NCBI RefSeq assembly: GCF_045348435.1
Contig: NZ_CP157484.1
Location: 3,286,001 to 3,350,000 of the forward strand
DNA length: 64,000 nucleotides
Reading direction: 5' to 3'
Source: Alsobacter sp045348435
GTDB lineage: Bacteria; Pseudomonadota; Alphaproteobacteria; Rhizobiales; Beijerinckiaceae
Each line of letters begins with the position of its first letter. Position 1 is the stretch's first letter. Shown in pieces: positions 7,709-16,827 of this stretch. Under the pieces are notes generated by a model. It searched no databases. It was not told the origin of the DNA and worked only from the letters and a program-made list of their open reading frames with translations. The translations under genes were made by a program, and so were the position numbers.

Positions 7709-9160
7709 TCAGGCCGCCTTGGCGACGAGCTCGGCCCTGACCTTGGCGAAGAACGCCTTGAAGTCTGGGTCGTCTTCCAAGATGGCCCTCCCGGTGCGCG
7801 GAGCTTGCGGCTCCGCGTCGGAACCGTTCTCCAGGACGGCCCCATCCGGCGCCGCGTGCTCGCTCGGCTGCGGGCTTTCGGATGCATCGAGGAAGTCCGG
7901 CTCCGCCGGGCCGTCATTGGCGGCGGTCGCGCCGAGAGCGCCAAAGGGGTCGGCCGACTCAGCCGCAGGATCGGCGTTGGCCGGAGCGGCGATGGCCAGC
8001 GCCGAGGCGCTCTCCTGCGCCATGCTGGCCAGCATGGCGTCGGCGGCCCACCGGGCCTCATCCCGGGCGATGTCCACCTCGAATCGGCGAAGCAGCACGA
8101 GCACGCGGCCGCCCGTATCCTCGCCCATCGCCACGCAATCGGCGATGACGCGGCCGATGACCCGCCGCGCCAAAGCCGGCCCGCCTGACCATCCGTCGTT
8201 CCCCGCCTCGGCGCGCGCGGCTTCGATCGCGCTCTGGAACGCGCCGAGCAGGAGTTGCGGCAGCCCCGCCTTGCGGTGGAGGGCTCGCCAGCCTCCCGAG
8301 CGGGGCTCGGCCATGAGGGCGGCCACGCGGCGCGCCGGCAGCCGCACCAGATTGGCCACGGCCTCGGCGACGAGGCGCTGCTCGCCGAAGAGAAGCCCGC
8401 GCAGCAACAGCCCGGGCGTCAGCCGTCCAGCCGCCCGCAGATGCGCGACCAGCCCGGTGAGTTCGTCGTCGTCGCTGCGCGCCGCCAGCGCGAGCACGAT
8501 CTTCTCCTCCTCGTCCCGCTGCAGCTGCTCGCATCGGGCCGGCGAGAGTCCGTCGCGTGAAGCGGCGTCCGCGCCGGGAGCACGCACCCCGGCCAGCAGC
8601 GCCGACAGGCGAACCCCGATGGTCAGGTCAGGCCGTTCCAGCAGCGCGCGTCGCAGGTCCGCGTCGCCGCCGAACCGTTCGATCATCCGCTCCAGCGAGA
8701 AGGTGGGGATCACCGCGCCCGCGTTGCTCACCAGGGCCAGGACGGCGTCCGCTTCCGCCACCTCGGCCAACGCCGCCGCGACCGCGGGAGACAGGTCCGC
8801 CCGCCGGGCGATGGCGGCCTGGGTCGCCGCCGATCCCATGGCGGCGTGGTCGATCAGCTCCGGGTCGGAAAGCAGCGGCGACCGCTCCAGAATCAACGCC
8901 GCGATCTCGGGCGCGTCGGACGCCAGCGCGGCCACAAGGTGGCGCGGCGCGCCGGCCTCTCCGGCCAGGGCGTCAGCCAAGGCGGCGCGCACCAGCGGCG
9001 AAGGGTCGTCGAGGGCCAGCGTCAGGGCGGCTTCGGCCTCGGCCTTGGCGTGGGCGTCCATGTCCGCCGTGAGATAGGCCCGGGCGAGCGCCCCGGTGGC
9101 GGCGGCGCGCGGTTCGGCGGGGGCCGTGCGGGTCCAGGCCAGGAAGCGCCGGATGATCAT
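7709..9160 (-). CDS. DUF2336 domain-containing protein
   Basis: A 483-residue alpha-helical protein. Residues 40-350 show repeated helical pairs reminiscent of HEAT-like repeats (DDPSPLVRAALADALAGE, SPLLSDPELIDHAA, RRADLSPAVAAALAE), which is the pattern of the alphaproteobacterial DUF2336 family. The remaining 130 residues are low-complexity acidic linker ending in a short conserved-looking EDDPDFKAFFAKVRAELV helix. Biochemical function is not established for the family. Its start overlaps the stop of the upstream transglycosylase gene by four bases (ATGA), so the two are translationally coupled. Confidence 0.8.
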   Translation of the reverse strand: MIIRRFLAWTRTAPAEPRAAATGALARAYLTADMDAHAKAEAEAALTLALDDPSPLVRAALADALAGEAGAPRHLVAALASDAPEIAALILERSPLLSDPELIDHAAMGSAATQAAIARRADLSPAVAAALAEVAEADAVLALVSNAGAVIPTFSLERMIERFGGDADLRRALLERPDLTIGVRLSALLAGVRAPGADAASRDGLSPARCEQLQRDEEEKIVLALAARSDDDELTGLVAHLRAAGRLTPGLLLRGLLFGEQRLVAEAVANLVRLPARRVAALMAEPRSGGWRALHRKAGLPQLLLGAFQSAIEAARAEAGNDGWSGGPALARRVIGRVIADCVAMGEDTGGRVLVLLRRFEVDIARDEARWAADAMLASMAQESASALAIAAPANADPAAESADPFGALGATAANDGPAEPDFLDASESPQPSEHAAPDGAVLENGSDAEPQAPRTGRAILEDDPDFKAFFAKVRAELVAKAA

Positions 9161-10248
9161 GGGACGGCCTTCTTCATGAAGGAGAGCAGGTCCAGCGGCG
9201 CGCGGGCGCGCCGGCCGCCGGCTTTGGCCGGATCGACGCCCGTCTGGTCGGCGGTCCTGACCGAGGGGCCGAACTCGGCCGGGCGTTCGGGCGGCATCGG
9301 AACAGCTGCGGCCTGGGCCGGCGCGGCCGGCGTCGTGACGATGGTCGCGACGCCCGCCGGAACGGCGTCCGACGCCGTGGAGCTTGCGCCCAGCGAGGCG
9401 GTGCGCGGGTAGAATCGCGGCGCGTCGTCCGCGGCCCTGGCGGCGGGAAGCCCCGCCCAGAGCCGCGCCACGGTCTGGTTCATCGGCGCCCGGCTGCCCT
9501 CGGTCCTGAACAGGCCGTGCATGGGCGGCCCGTCCTGCCGCGCATAGGCGAGCGCCGTGCTTTGAGGCTGCTGGCCGGCCGCGCCCCAGGCGGCGGGGTC
9601 GGCCGGAATGGCCTGCGGCGCGCCGGCCCTGGCCAGCGACGCATAGAGTTCGCCGACCGTCTTCGGCCGTCCGGTCGCCCGGTCCGTGAATACGGCGCGA
9701 TTGGCGGCGGCTTGGTCCGGAAACACCTCGGCCGCGCTGGCCTGGGGGGTGGATTGGGCGCGCTTGACGAGTTCGCCCGCCCCTGCCGCGCCCAGGAAAT
9801 GCGCCGCGTAGAGCTCGCCGGAGCTGGGCGGCCGGCCCAGCGCGGAGGTCAGCGCCGCGGTGTTCTGGCGCGTTAGCTCTCCCGCCATCACGGCGGCGGT
9901 CTGCGGGTCGTTGCGCAGCTGCAGGATCTGCTGGCGCGCGGCCGGGTCCGGCACGTCGTAGCGGCCCTGCTGCGACTGCGTGATGGCCTGCGCCTGCGGC
10001 CCGAGCCCGTGCTCCGCCCCCTTCGTCTTGATGAGCCCCAGCCAGGTCTGCTCGATGAACTGGAACAGCCCTGAGGCCGACGAGCTTTTCGCCTTCGCGG
10101 CCGGATCCAGCGACGATTCGCGCTGCGCTGTCTGGAGAAGGTAGCCGAAACTGGTCCCAGTCTGCTCGGACCCCTGCCTGATCGCGTCCACGACCGGGCT
10201 CTGGGCCCGCGTCTCGGGCGTCGCCGTGGGGGTGGTGAACAGGAACAT
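9157..10248 (-). CDS. lytic transglycosylase (SLT-like) protein
   Basis: A 363-residue protein with an N-terminal transglycosylase fold. The segment GYLLQTAQRESSLDPAAKA carries the probable catalytic Glu, followed by ASGLFQFIEQTWLGLI, the family's second motif, and later GELYAAHFLGAAGAGELV. The C-terminal 200 residues are Ala/Pro-rich and low complexity with a terminal RARAPLDLLSFMKKAV. There is no obvious signal peptide, which is odd for a peptidoglycan-cleaving enzyme and suggests export by another route or use in an envelope-spanning machine. Members with this layout often work in flagellar or secretion rod assembly, but no flagellar gene is nearby. First gene of a two-gene unit with the DUF2336 gene. 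Confidence 0.8.
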   Translation of the reverse strand: MFLFTTPTATPETRAQSPVVDAIRQGSEQTGTSFGYLLQTAQRESSLDPAAKAKSSSASGLFQFIEQTWLGLIKTKGAEHGLGPQAQAITQSQQGRYDVPDPAARQQILQLRNDPQTAAVMAGELTRQNTAALTSALGRPPSSGELYAAHFLGAAGAGELVKRAQSTPQASAAEVFPDQAAANRAVFTDRATGRPKTVGELYASLARAGAPQAIPADPAAWGAAGQQPQSTALAYARQDGPPMHGLFRTEGSRAPMNQTVARLWAGLPAARAADDAPRFYPRTASLGASSTASDAVPAGVATIVTTPAAPAQAAAVPMPPERPAEFGPSVRTADQTGVDPAKAGGRRARAPLDLLSFMKKAVP

Positions 10249-10368
10249 CGTGACTCCAAGCGCGCCGGCGCGAGCCGGCCGGCTGTCTGGCCTTTCACCG
10301 TGAGCGATTATGGTAAACGTTCAGTCAATGCGGCGGCGGCGCCGGCGTGTGTCAGAGGGAGCGAAGAC

Positions 10369-10881
10369 ATGTCTGAGGCGACAGTGGCGGTGGATCCGGC
10401 CCGCGAGCAGCGGCGCCACGCGCGCGGAGGGCTCTATTTCGAGGATTTCGTGGTCGGCGAGACCATCCAGCACCGGCTCACCCGCACGGTCACCCAGATG
10501 GACAACATGCTGTTCTCCAACATGACGCTGAACCCGCAGCCGCTGCACATCGACGCCCATTTCTGCGCGACCGAGACGGAGTGGGGGCAGCCGCTCATGA
10601 ATTCGCTGTTCACGCTTGGGCTGATGATCGGCATTTCCGTCAACGACACCACGGTCGGCACCACCATCGCCAATCTGGGCATGACCGACGTGCGCTTCCC
10701 GGCCCCGCTCTTCGAGGGCGACACCGTGCGCTGCGTCACCGAGGTGGCGGCCAAGCGTGAATCCCGGTCTCGTCCGGACGCCGGCATCGTCGATTTCGTG
10801 CATCGCGCCTTCAAGCAGGACGGAACGCTGGTGGCCGAATGCCGCCGGCAGGCCTTCATGCGCAAGCAGCCTCGGGCCTGA
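10369..10881 (+). CDS. MaoC-family (hot-dog fold) acyl-CoA dehydratase
   Basis: A 170-residue single hot-dog domain. GLYFEDFVVGETIQH opens the fold and the hydratase signature region is NPQPLHIDAHFCATETEWGQ with the expected Asp/His pair, then LMNSLFTLGLMIG. Start ATG 10369 is preceded by GGGAGCG; an upstream in-frame ATG at 10300 would add 23 unlikely residues. The next gene, four bases downstream, encodes a CitE/HpcH-type lyase, and MaoC plus CitE-type pairs process mesaconyl-, methylmalyl- or citramalyl-CoA-like intermediates. The exact substrate is inference; classical mesaconyl-CoA hydratase has about twice this length, so a related but distinct hydratase is likely. Confidence 0.88.
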   Translation: MSEATVAVDPAREQRRHARGGLYFEDFVVGETIQHRLTRTVTQMDNMLFSNMTLNPQPLHIDAHFCATETEWGQPLMNSLFTLGLMIGISVNDTTVGTTIANLGMTDVRFPAPLFEGDTVRCVTEVAAKRESRSRPDAGIVDFVHRAFKQDGTLVAECRRQAFMRKQPRA

Positions 10882-10885
10882 GCCG

Positions 10886-11761
10886 ATGCGCTCGCTGCTG
10901 TTCGTGCCGGGCGACAGCCCCCGCAAGCTGGAGAAGGCCCTGGCCAGCGAGGCCGACGCCCTGATCCTCGATCTGGAAGACTCCGTCGCCCTGGAGGCCA
11001 AGCCCACGGCGCGCCGAACCGTGCTCGCGGTCCTGCGCGACGCGCGGGCTCGGCCCGGACGGCCGCGGCTCTATGTGCGGGTGAACGCGCTCGACACGGG
11101 CCTCACGGACCTCGACCTCGACGCCGTCATGCCGGGCGCTCCGGACGGGATTTTCCTGCCCAAGACCTCGTCGGGCGTCGACGTCCAGCACGCCGCCGCC
11201 AAGCTCGCGGTGCGTGAGGCCGAATGCGAGCTGGAGGACGGCGCCACCCGCATCGTCGCCATCGCGACGGAGACGGCCCGCTCGATCTTCCATATGGGCA
11301 CCTATGCGGGGGCGAGCCATCGCCTCTCCGGCATCACCTGGGGCGCCGAGGATCTTTCCGCCGACCTGGGCGCGGAGACCAACCGCGCCGAAGACGGAAC
11401 CTATGCGGATCCCTACCGGCTGGCGCGGACGCTTACGCTCTTCGCCGCCAACGCCGCCGACGCTGCGCCCATCGACACCGTGTTTACGAATTTCCGGGAC
11501 GAGGCGGGCCTTGTGGCCGAATGCGAGGCGGCGCGCCGAGACGGCTTCACCGCCAAGATGGCGATCCATCCCGGGCAGGTGTCCACGATCAACCGCGTCT
11601 TCACGCCCTCGGCCGAGGCCCTCGAAAGAGCCGCCAGAATCGTCGCGCTGTTCGAGGCCCAGCCCGGGGCGGGCGTCATCGGCCTGGATGGCGAAATGCT
11701 TGACCGCCCTCACCTGCGCCGCGCCCTGCGCACGCTGGAGCGCGGCGGGCGGAGGAGCTGA
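10886..11761 (+). CDS. HpcH/HpaI (CitE-like) aldolase/lyase
   Basis: A 291-residue TIM-barrel lyase of the citrate-lyase-beta type. The N-terminal MRSLLFVPGDSPRKLEKAL and LILDLEDSV (metal Asp/Glu and CoA site) are diagnostic; further landmarks are RVNALDT, IFLPKTSSG, IVAIATETARS, ITWGAEDLSADLG and KMAIHPGQVSTIN. Members cleave or condense malyl-, methylmalyl- or citramalyl-CoA with Mg2+. Only four bases separate it from the MaoC gene, so they are co-transcribed and probably act in sequence on one acyl-CoA. Which thioester is used cannot be decided here. Confidence 0.9.
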   Translation: MRSLLFVPGDSPRKLEKALASEADALILDLEDSVALEAKPTARRTVLAVLRDARARPGRPRLYVRVNALDTGLTDLDLDAVMPGAPDGIFLPKTSSGVDVQHAAAKLAVREAECELEDGATRIVAIATETARSIFHMGTYAGASHRLSGITWGAEDLSADLGAETNRAEDGTYADPYRLARTLTLFAANAADAAPIDTVFTNFRDEAGLVAECEAARRDGFTAKMAIHPGQVSTINRVFTPSAEALERAARIVALFEAQPGAGVIGLDGEMLDRPHLRRALRTLERGGRRS

Positions 11762-11762
11762 G

Positions 11763-12362
11763 TCACTGCGGCCGGACGATCGAGAACACCTCGTTCACGA
11801 CCGCGTAGTCGTGATAGCCGCAGCGCGCGATCGGCTGGGCGGCCGTGATGTCGAAGAGCCCGTTCCGGATGAAGCGCTCGTCGATATAGACGCCGACGAC
11901 ATGGCCCAGCACCAGCCAGCGGTCGAGTTCCTCGCCGGTGGAGGTCTTCAGCTTCACGATCTCGGACAGGCGGCACTCCAGCGCGGCCGCGACCCCCTTC
12001 ACCCGGGGCGGACGCACCAGCCGGGACGCCTCCTGCTCCAGCCCGGCATGGGCGAACTCGCTTTCGCCACGCGGCAGCGTCGCCGAGGTGGCGTTCATCT
12101 CATGCCGCAGGTCCCAGGTGGCGAGATTGCAGACGAACTCCTTCGTCTCGCTGATGAAGGCGACAGCGTCCTTCAGCCCCTCCGACGAGAAGCCCACGAT
12201 GGGAGGGCGGGTCGAGAACGCATTGAAGAACGAGTAGGGCGACAAGTTCACCGCCCCGTCGGCGCTCATGGCGCTGATCCAGCCGATCGGGCGCGGCGCC
12301 ACGATGGCCTTCAGCGGATCGTGCGGCAAACCGTGGGCGTAGCTGACAGTATCGTAGAACAT
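11763..12362 (-). CDS. flavin reductase family (FMN-binding split-barrel) protein
   Basis: A 199-residue split-barrel flavoprotein. FMN-binding features are visible: VAPRPIGWISAMSADGAVNLSPYSFFNAFS near the N-terminus (given in parts: VAPRPIGWISAM, then NLSPYSFFNAFS), PPIVGFSS and ETKEFVCNLAT. Such proteins reduce FMN with NAD(P)H for a partner monooxygenase, or reduce small substrates directly. It lies 39 bases downstream of a nitroreductase gene on the same strand, giving a two-gene flavin redox unit. No monooxygenase partner is adjacent. Convergent with the lyase gene, one base apart. Confidence 0.88.
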   Translation of the reverse strand: MFYDTVSYAHGLPHDPLKAIVAPRPIGWISAMSADGAVNLSPYSFFNAFSTRPPIVGFSSEGLKDAVAFISETKEFVCNLATWDLRHEMNATSATLPRGESEFAHAGLEQEASRLVRPPRVKGVAAALECRLSEIVKLKTSTGEELDRWLVLGHVVGVYIDERFIRNGLFDITAAQPIARCGYHDYAVVNEVFSIVRPQ

Positions 12363-12401
12363 GAAAGCGACGCCCCTGCAGGTTGAATCGACTCGTGAAT
12401 C

Positions 12402-12968
12402 TCATGCGCCCCAGCGCGTGACGACATCGTCGAGATTGGGCCGCGGACGGTCCGCCTGCCCCTCGCCCCGGCCAATATGGACGAAGCCGGCGACGCGCTC
12501 CTGCGGGCGAACGCCCAGCACCTGGAGCGCCTGGCGGTCATAGGCCATCCATTCGGTCAGCCAGGCGGTCCTGAAGCCCATCGCGTTCGCGGCGACGCAC
12601 AGCGTCATGCACACCGCGCCGGCCGAGAGGGTCTGCTCCCATTCGGGGATCTTCACATGCGGGCCGGCCAGGCTCACGACGGCGATCACCAGCGGCGCGC
12701 GGCTGAAGCGGCCGCGCTCCACCGCGACGCGGTCCGCGTCGGCCTCGGGGTTTTGGGCGGCGAAGATGCGCCCGACTTCGGCGCCGAGACGGTCGCGGGC
12801 CTCGCCCTCGATGACGATGAGGCGCCACGGCGCGAGCTTGCCGTGGTCGGGCACTCTCGTGGCGATCCGCAGCAAGGTCTCCAGCTCCGCCGCGGTCGGC
12901 CCGGGTCCGGTCATCAGCTGCGGAGGCAGCGAGCGGCGGGTCTCCAGAAGGGTCAGCGCGTCGGTCAT
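12402..12968 (-). CDS. nitroreductase family protein
   Basis: A 188-residue FMN-dependent NAD(P)H oxidoreductase of the YdjA-like short type. Visible: TRRSLPPQLMTGPGP at the N-terminus, the FMN/phosphate segment ATRVPDHGKLAPWRLIVI, AGAVCMTLCVAANAMGFRTAWLTEW, and the C-terminal GFVHIGRG. The start at ATG 12968 gives the usual N-terminus; an upstream ATG at 13046 would add 26 unlikely residues. First gene of a leftward pair with the flavin reductase. Physiological substrate unknown. Confidence 0.9.
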   Translation of the reverse strand: MTDALTLLETRRSLPPQLMTGPGPTAAELETLLRIATRVPDHGKLAPWRLIVIEGEARDRLGAEVGRIFAAQNPEADADRVAVERGRFSRAPLVIAVVSLAGPHVKIPEWEQTLSAGAVCMTLCVAANAMGFRTAWLTEWMAYDRQALQVLGVRPQERVAGFVHIGRGEGQADRPRPNLDDVVTRWGA

Positions 12969-13195
12969 CAGGAGGATCCTGGTCGGGGTCGGGACAAGGC
13001 GGGCAAACACCGCGGGAGCGGCGGAAGCGAAGCATTCATGGGCCATTCATGCGCCTCATGGTTGAGTGCGGAACCAAGAAGATGGGGCGCAGAAGGCCGG
13101 GCGACCGGGCGAGAGGTTTCCGAGAGCTAGAGCCGGCTCAAGGCGACGTCAAGATCGGCGCACCCGCCCCCGCACGAGGCAGAGTTCAGCACACC

Positions 13196-15619
13196 ATGAC
13201 GCGCGATCCCGGCAGAACGCCCACCGCCTCCCTCTGGGACGCGCCCACGACGCTTCGCGCCGTAGCAGCCGTCCTGGCGTTCTGGGTCCTCGCGGCCGCC
13301 GCCTGGTGGGCTACGGATTCGGTCGTGCCGTGGGACTCCAAGAACCACTTCTATCCGATGTTCCGCTATCTCGGCGCCGCGCTGGCGCAGGGAGAGTGGC
13401 CGCTCTGGAACCCCTTCCATTTCAGCGGCCATCCCTCGGTGGCGGACCCGCAGTCGCTACTGTTCACGCCCACCATGGCGCTGTTCGCCTGGCTGGCGCC
13501 GCAAGCGTCGATGCAGCTCTTCGACGGGGTCGTCTTCGCCCATCTGCTGCTGCCCGCCTTCGCGGCGCTCGGGCTCTTCTGGCGGCGCGGCTGGCACCCC
13601 ATCGGGGCGGTCGCGGCGGCCATGATGATCGTGCTCGGAGGCTCGGCCGCGGCCCGCCTGCAGCACACGGGCATGATCTTCTCCTATTCGTTCTTCCTGC
13701 CGGCCCTGTTCTTCGTGGAGATCGCGCTGGAGCGGAAATCCTGGCGCGCCGCGCTGGCATTCGCGGTCTGCGCCGGCCTGATGGCGCTAGGGCGCGACCA
13801 GGTCGCGTTCCTGTGCTGCCTCGCCATTGCGGCCGCCGTCGTCGACCAGAGCCTCGCGGCGGAGCGCCCGCTGCGTTTCGCCGCCAGCCGGGCGCCCCTG
13901 CTCGCCTTCGCGGCCGTGGTGATCGTCGCCATGCTGGCCATTCCGGCGCTGCTCACCATGCAGCTCCTGGCCGACTCCAATCGCCCGGCCATCAGCTACG
14001 GCGTGGCGGCGATGAACTCGCTGCCGCCGTCCAGCCTGGTGACGCTCCTCGCGCCCAACATCTTCGGCACGCTGAACCACACCTATGATTACTGGGGCCC
14101 GATGTGGGACACGATCCCCGAGGGCACCTACACCGACCGCGCCGTGAACTACATCTTCGCCGGCACCATTCCGGCGGTGCTGCTGCTCTGGCAGGGCGTC
14201 GCCCGCGGCCGGCTGTTCACGCGCGACCTGCGCTTCTTCGGCCTCGTCGGCGTCTTCGCGGTGATCTATGCGCTCGGGCGTTACACTCCCGTCTTCGTCC
14301 AGCTCTTCGACCATGTGCCCGGCATCTCGCTCTATCGCAGGCCCGCGGACGCCACCTTCCTGATCAACATCTCGCTGGCGTTCTGCGCCGGCTATTGCGT
14401 GCACCGTTACGTGACGGACGGGGCGGGCGCGGCGGCCGAGCGGATCCGGCCCTGGATCGCGCGGCTGCGGCAGGGCGCGGCGATCCTGATCCCGCTGGGC
14501 CTCGTCGTGTCCGGCCTCGTGTTCTCCCGTCGCGTCGGCCACCTCACCGAGGCCAGCGTGCAGGTGGCGCTCTTCGTGGCCATCGCCGCGGTGGGGCTCA
14601 GCCTGGCCATGCAGCAGACGAGCCGGCGCACCCGCGCCATCGCGGCGGCTCTGCTCGTCGCGGCCACCGGCGGCGAATTGGTCTGGCGCAACGCCGCCTC
14701 GGCGCTCAACGCCGAGCCTGCCAGCCGCTACGCCATCTACAACAACCTGAAGCCGGCCGATTTCGCTGGCCTCAACGTGCTGAAGCGCGAACTCGATGAA
14801 CGCCACGCCCGCGGCGAGCGGCCCCGGGTCGAGATCCTGGGCCTCACCGGCGCTTGGCAGAACGCCTCCATGGTGCTCGGCATCGAGGACACGGTGGGCT
14901 ACAACGCCCTGCGCATCGCCGAATACGAGAAGGCGGTCGGCCCCGGCGAGAACGCCGTCGAACTGCGCCTGCGCCAGTTCCCGGGCACGTTCCGCGGCTA
15001 CCGCTGCAATCTGGCCCGCCTGCTCGGCCTCGAATATCTCGTTCTGGACCGGCCGGCCGACAAGCTGCCGCGCCACTTCCCGCGGCTGGGCTCGGCCACC
15101 CTCCTCTACGCCTCCGACGCGATGTGGATCTATCGCCTGGCCCCGGCCGCGCCCCGCGCCTATGTGGCGACGCGCCTGAAGCCGGTCGAGACCGAGGAGG
15201 TGCTGTCTGACGAGGAGCTGCCCGAATTCGACCGCACGACCGAAGCCCTGATCGACAAGTCCGACATGGAGCTTCTGGACGCCAACTACACGACCGAGGA
15301 TCCCTCCGCCGACGACCGGCCGAACGCCGCGAAGGTGACGATCCAGTCCTACAAGCGCAACGCGGTGAAGCTGATCGTCTCCACCGAGAAAGCTGGCGTC
15401 CTCGTCCTGCACGATCTCTATTATCCGGGTTGGGAAGTCAGCGTCGACGGCGAGGAGAAGACGGTGCTCAAGGCCAACCTGCTGTTCAGGGGCGTCGAGG
15501 TCCCGGCCGGCGAACACACCGTCGAGTTCACATTCCGGCCGCTTTCGGCGGACAACCTCCTGACCGCCGCGACGGACCTCGTGCATCGCGACAGCGCCGC
15601 GGAGACGGCCACCCGCTAG
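13196..15619 (+). CDS. large polytopic membrane protein, YfhO-like
   Basis: An 807-residue protein with about twelve hydrophobic segments in the first 530 residues, then a roughly 280-residue C-terminal soluble part. A motif in the first periplasmic loop, SVVPWDSKNHFYPMFRYL then GEWPLWNPFHFSGHP, matches the GT-C-like fold seen in YfhO/bacterial membrane glycosyltransferase-type proteins. The soluble tail ends with a beta-rich VLHDLYYPGWEVSVDGEE segment, also typical of YfhO-like proteins. The role is probably sugar transfer or lipid-linked glycan modification at the outer face of the inner membrane; substrate unknown. The start at ATG 13196 has a distant GAGGCAGAG upstream. Confidence 0.75.
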   Translation: MTRDPGRTPTASLWDAPTTLRAVAAVLAFWVLAAAAWWATDSVVPWDSKNHFYPMFRYLGAALAQGEWPLWNPFHFSGHPSVADPQSLLFTPTMALFAWLAPQASMQLFDGVVFAHLLLPAFAALGLFWRRGWHPIGAVAAAMMIVLGGSAAARLQHTGMIFSYSFFLPALFFVEIALERKSWRAALAFAVCAGLMALGRDQVAFLCCLAIAAAVVDQSLAAERPLRFAASRAPLLAFAAVVIVAMLAIPALLTMQLLADSNRPAISYGVAAMNSLPPSSLVTLLAPNIFGTLNHTYDYWGPMWDTIPEGTYTDRAVNYIFAGTIPAVLLLWQGVARGRLFTRDLRFFGLVGVFAVIYALGRYTPVFVQLFDHVPGISLYRRPADATFLINISLAFCAGYCVHRYVTDGAGAAAERIRPWIARLRQGAAILIPLGLVVSGLVFSRRVGHLTEASVQVALFVAIAAVGLSLAMQQTSRRTRAIAAALLVAATGGELVWRNAASALNAEPASRYAIYNNLKPADFAGLNVLKRELDERHARGERPRVEILGLTGAWQNASMVLGIEDTVGYNALRIAEYEKAVGPGENAVELRLRQFPGTFRGYRCNLARLLGLEYLVLDRPADKLPRHFPRLGSATLLYASDAMWIYRLAPAAPRAYVATRLKPVETEEVLSDEELPEFDRTTEALIDKSDMELLDANYTTEDPSADDRPNAAKVTIQSYKRNAVKLIVSTEKAGVLVLHDLYYPGWEVSVDGEEKTVLKANLLFRGVEVPAGEHTVEFTFRPLSADNLLTAATDLVHRDSAAETATR

Positions 15620-15684
15620 CGCGGCCGACGGGCGCTTCGCGCCGGCCGGCTTGCCAGACGGCGCAAGCCGTGCAGAAGGTCGCC

Positions 15685-16725
15685 ATGACCAGACCTCCCC
15701 GCCCGCCGGCGGCCAAGGACGACATGAAGACCGCGCTCATCCTCGCCCTCGCCGGGTTCGCCATGCTGGCCTCAGCCCCTGCGGGGGCGCAGGTCAACGC
15801 GCCGCCGCAGGCCGCCCCGCAGGAGCGCGGCCCGGCGCTGCCTGCCTCTCCGGCGCTCCCCTTCCCCCTGGTCGCGCCGGACCAGGCCCAGCCTCCGCTC
15901 GCGCCGGCGCCCGGGGCCCCGGCCCCGTCCAGCGCGATCCCGCGCGGCCCCTCCACGTCCTCGGTGCATCGCGACGGCGGCACCCTGAGCCTCAGCGCCG
16001 TCCTGGGCGGACAGGCGGGCCCGATCCGCTCCGGCGTCGTGTGGCGCGTGTATTCCGATCCGCAGGACGGAGGCCCCGCCACGCTGCTGCAGGAATCCCG
16101 CGCCGCCGCCCCCACGCTGTCGCTGGAGCCGGGCGTCTACACGGTCCATGCCGCCTATGGGCTGGCCAGCGCCGTCAAGCGCGTCGTCATGGGCGGCGCG
16201 TCGACCAGCGAGAGCCTGGTCATCAACGCCGGCGGGCTGATCCTCGGCGGCGTGATCGGCGATTCGACGATCCCGCCGGAGAAGCTGCGCTTCAACGTCT
16301 ATCTGCCGCTGGGCAATGATCCGGAAGGGCGCCTGGTCGTTGAGGCGGCCCATGGCGGCGCCATGTTGCGCCTGCCGGAGGGCGGCTACCGGGTGGTGTC
16401 CACCTATGGCGACAGCAACGCGATCATGTCCGCCGACCTCAAGGTCGAGGCGGGCCGGATCACCGAGGCGACGCTGCGCCATAAGGCGGCGACCATCATC
16501 CTGAAGCTCGTCACCGCGCCCGGCAGCGAGGCTTTGGCCAATACGGCGTTCAGCGTGCTGACGCCCGGCGGCGATACGATCCGCGAGGCCATCGGCGCCT
16601 TCCCGTCCATGACGCTGGCGGAAGGCGAATACGTCGCCATCGCCCGCAACGGAGGCAAGGTTTACACGCAGGAGTTCAGCGTGAAGTCCGGCCTCGATCG
16701 CGACATCGAGGTGCTCGCCCGCTGA
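15685..16725 (+). CDS. exported protein of unknown function
   Basis: Up to 346 residues. A signal peptide MKTALILALAGFAMLASAP followed by AGAQ begins at the second ATG (15724, with AAGGA upstream); ATG 15685 has GAAGGT upstream and would add 13 residues, so both starts are possible. Residues 35-90 are Pro/Ala-rich linker. The rest is a series of beta-rich modules of similar feel (GVVWRVYSDPQDGG, LEPGVYTVHAAYG, LPEGGYRVVSTYG, LAEGEYVAIARNGGKVYTQEF), each with a [EP]GxYxVxA[RSA]YG phrase, suggesting four repeated carboxypeptidase-regulatory or PEGA-like domains. Family name not recognised with confidence. It lies 65 bases downstream of the YfhO-like gene, probably the same operon. Confidence 0.7.
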   Translation: MTRPPRPPAAKDDMKTALILALAGFAMLASAPAGAQVNAPPQAAPQERGPALPASPALPFPLVAPDQAQPPLAPAPGAPAPSSAIPRGPSTSSVHRDGGTLSLSAVLGGQAGPIRSGVVWRVYSDPQDGGPATLLQESRAAAPTLSLEPGVYTVHAAYGLASAVKRVVMGGASTSESLVINAGGLILGGVIGDSTIPPEKLRFNVYLPLGNDPEGRLVVEAAHGGAMLRLPEGGYRVVSTYGDSNAIMSADLKVEAGRITEATLRHKAATIILKLVTAPGSEALANTAFSVLTPGGDTIREAIGAFPSMTLAEGEYVAIARNGGKVYTQEFSVKSGLDRDIEVLAR

Positions 16726-16827
16726 GGAGGCCGGTCCGGCCGAGGGCGAACCCTAGCACTTGACGTCTTTAGGGTTGTTAATCGCAAAATTACAATTTCA
16801 GATGACAATGGCGCGAAGGAGCAAGCC

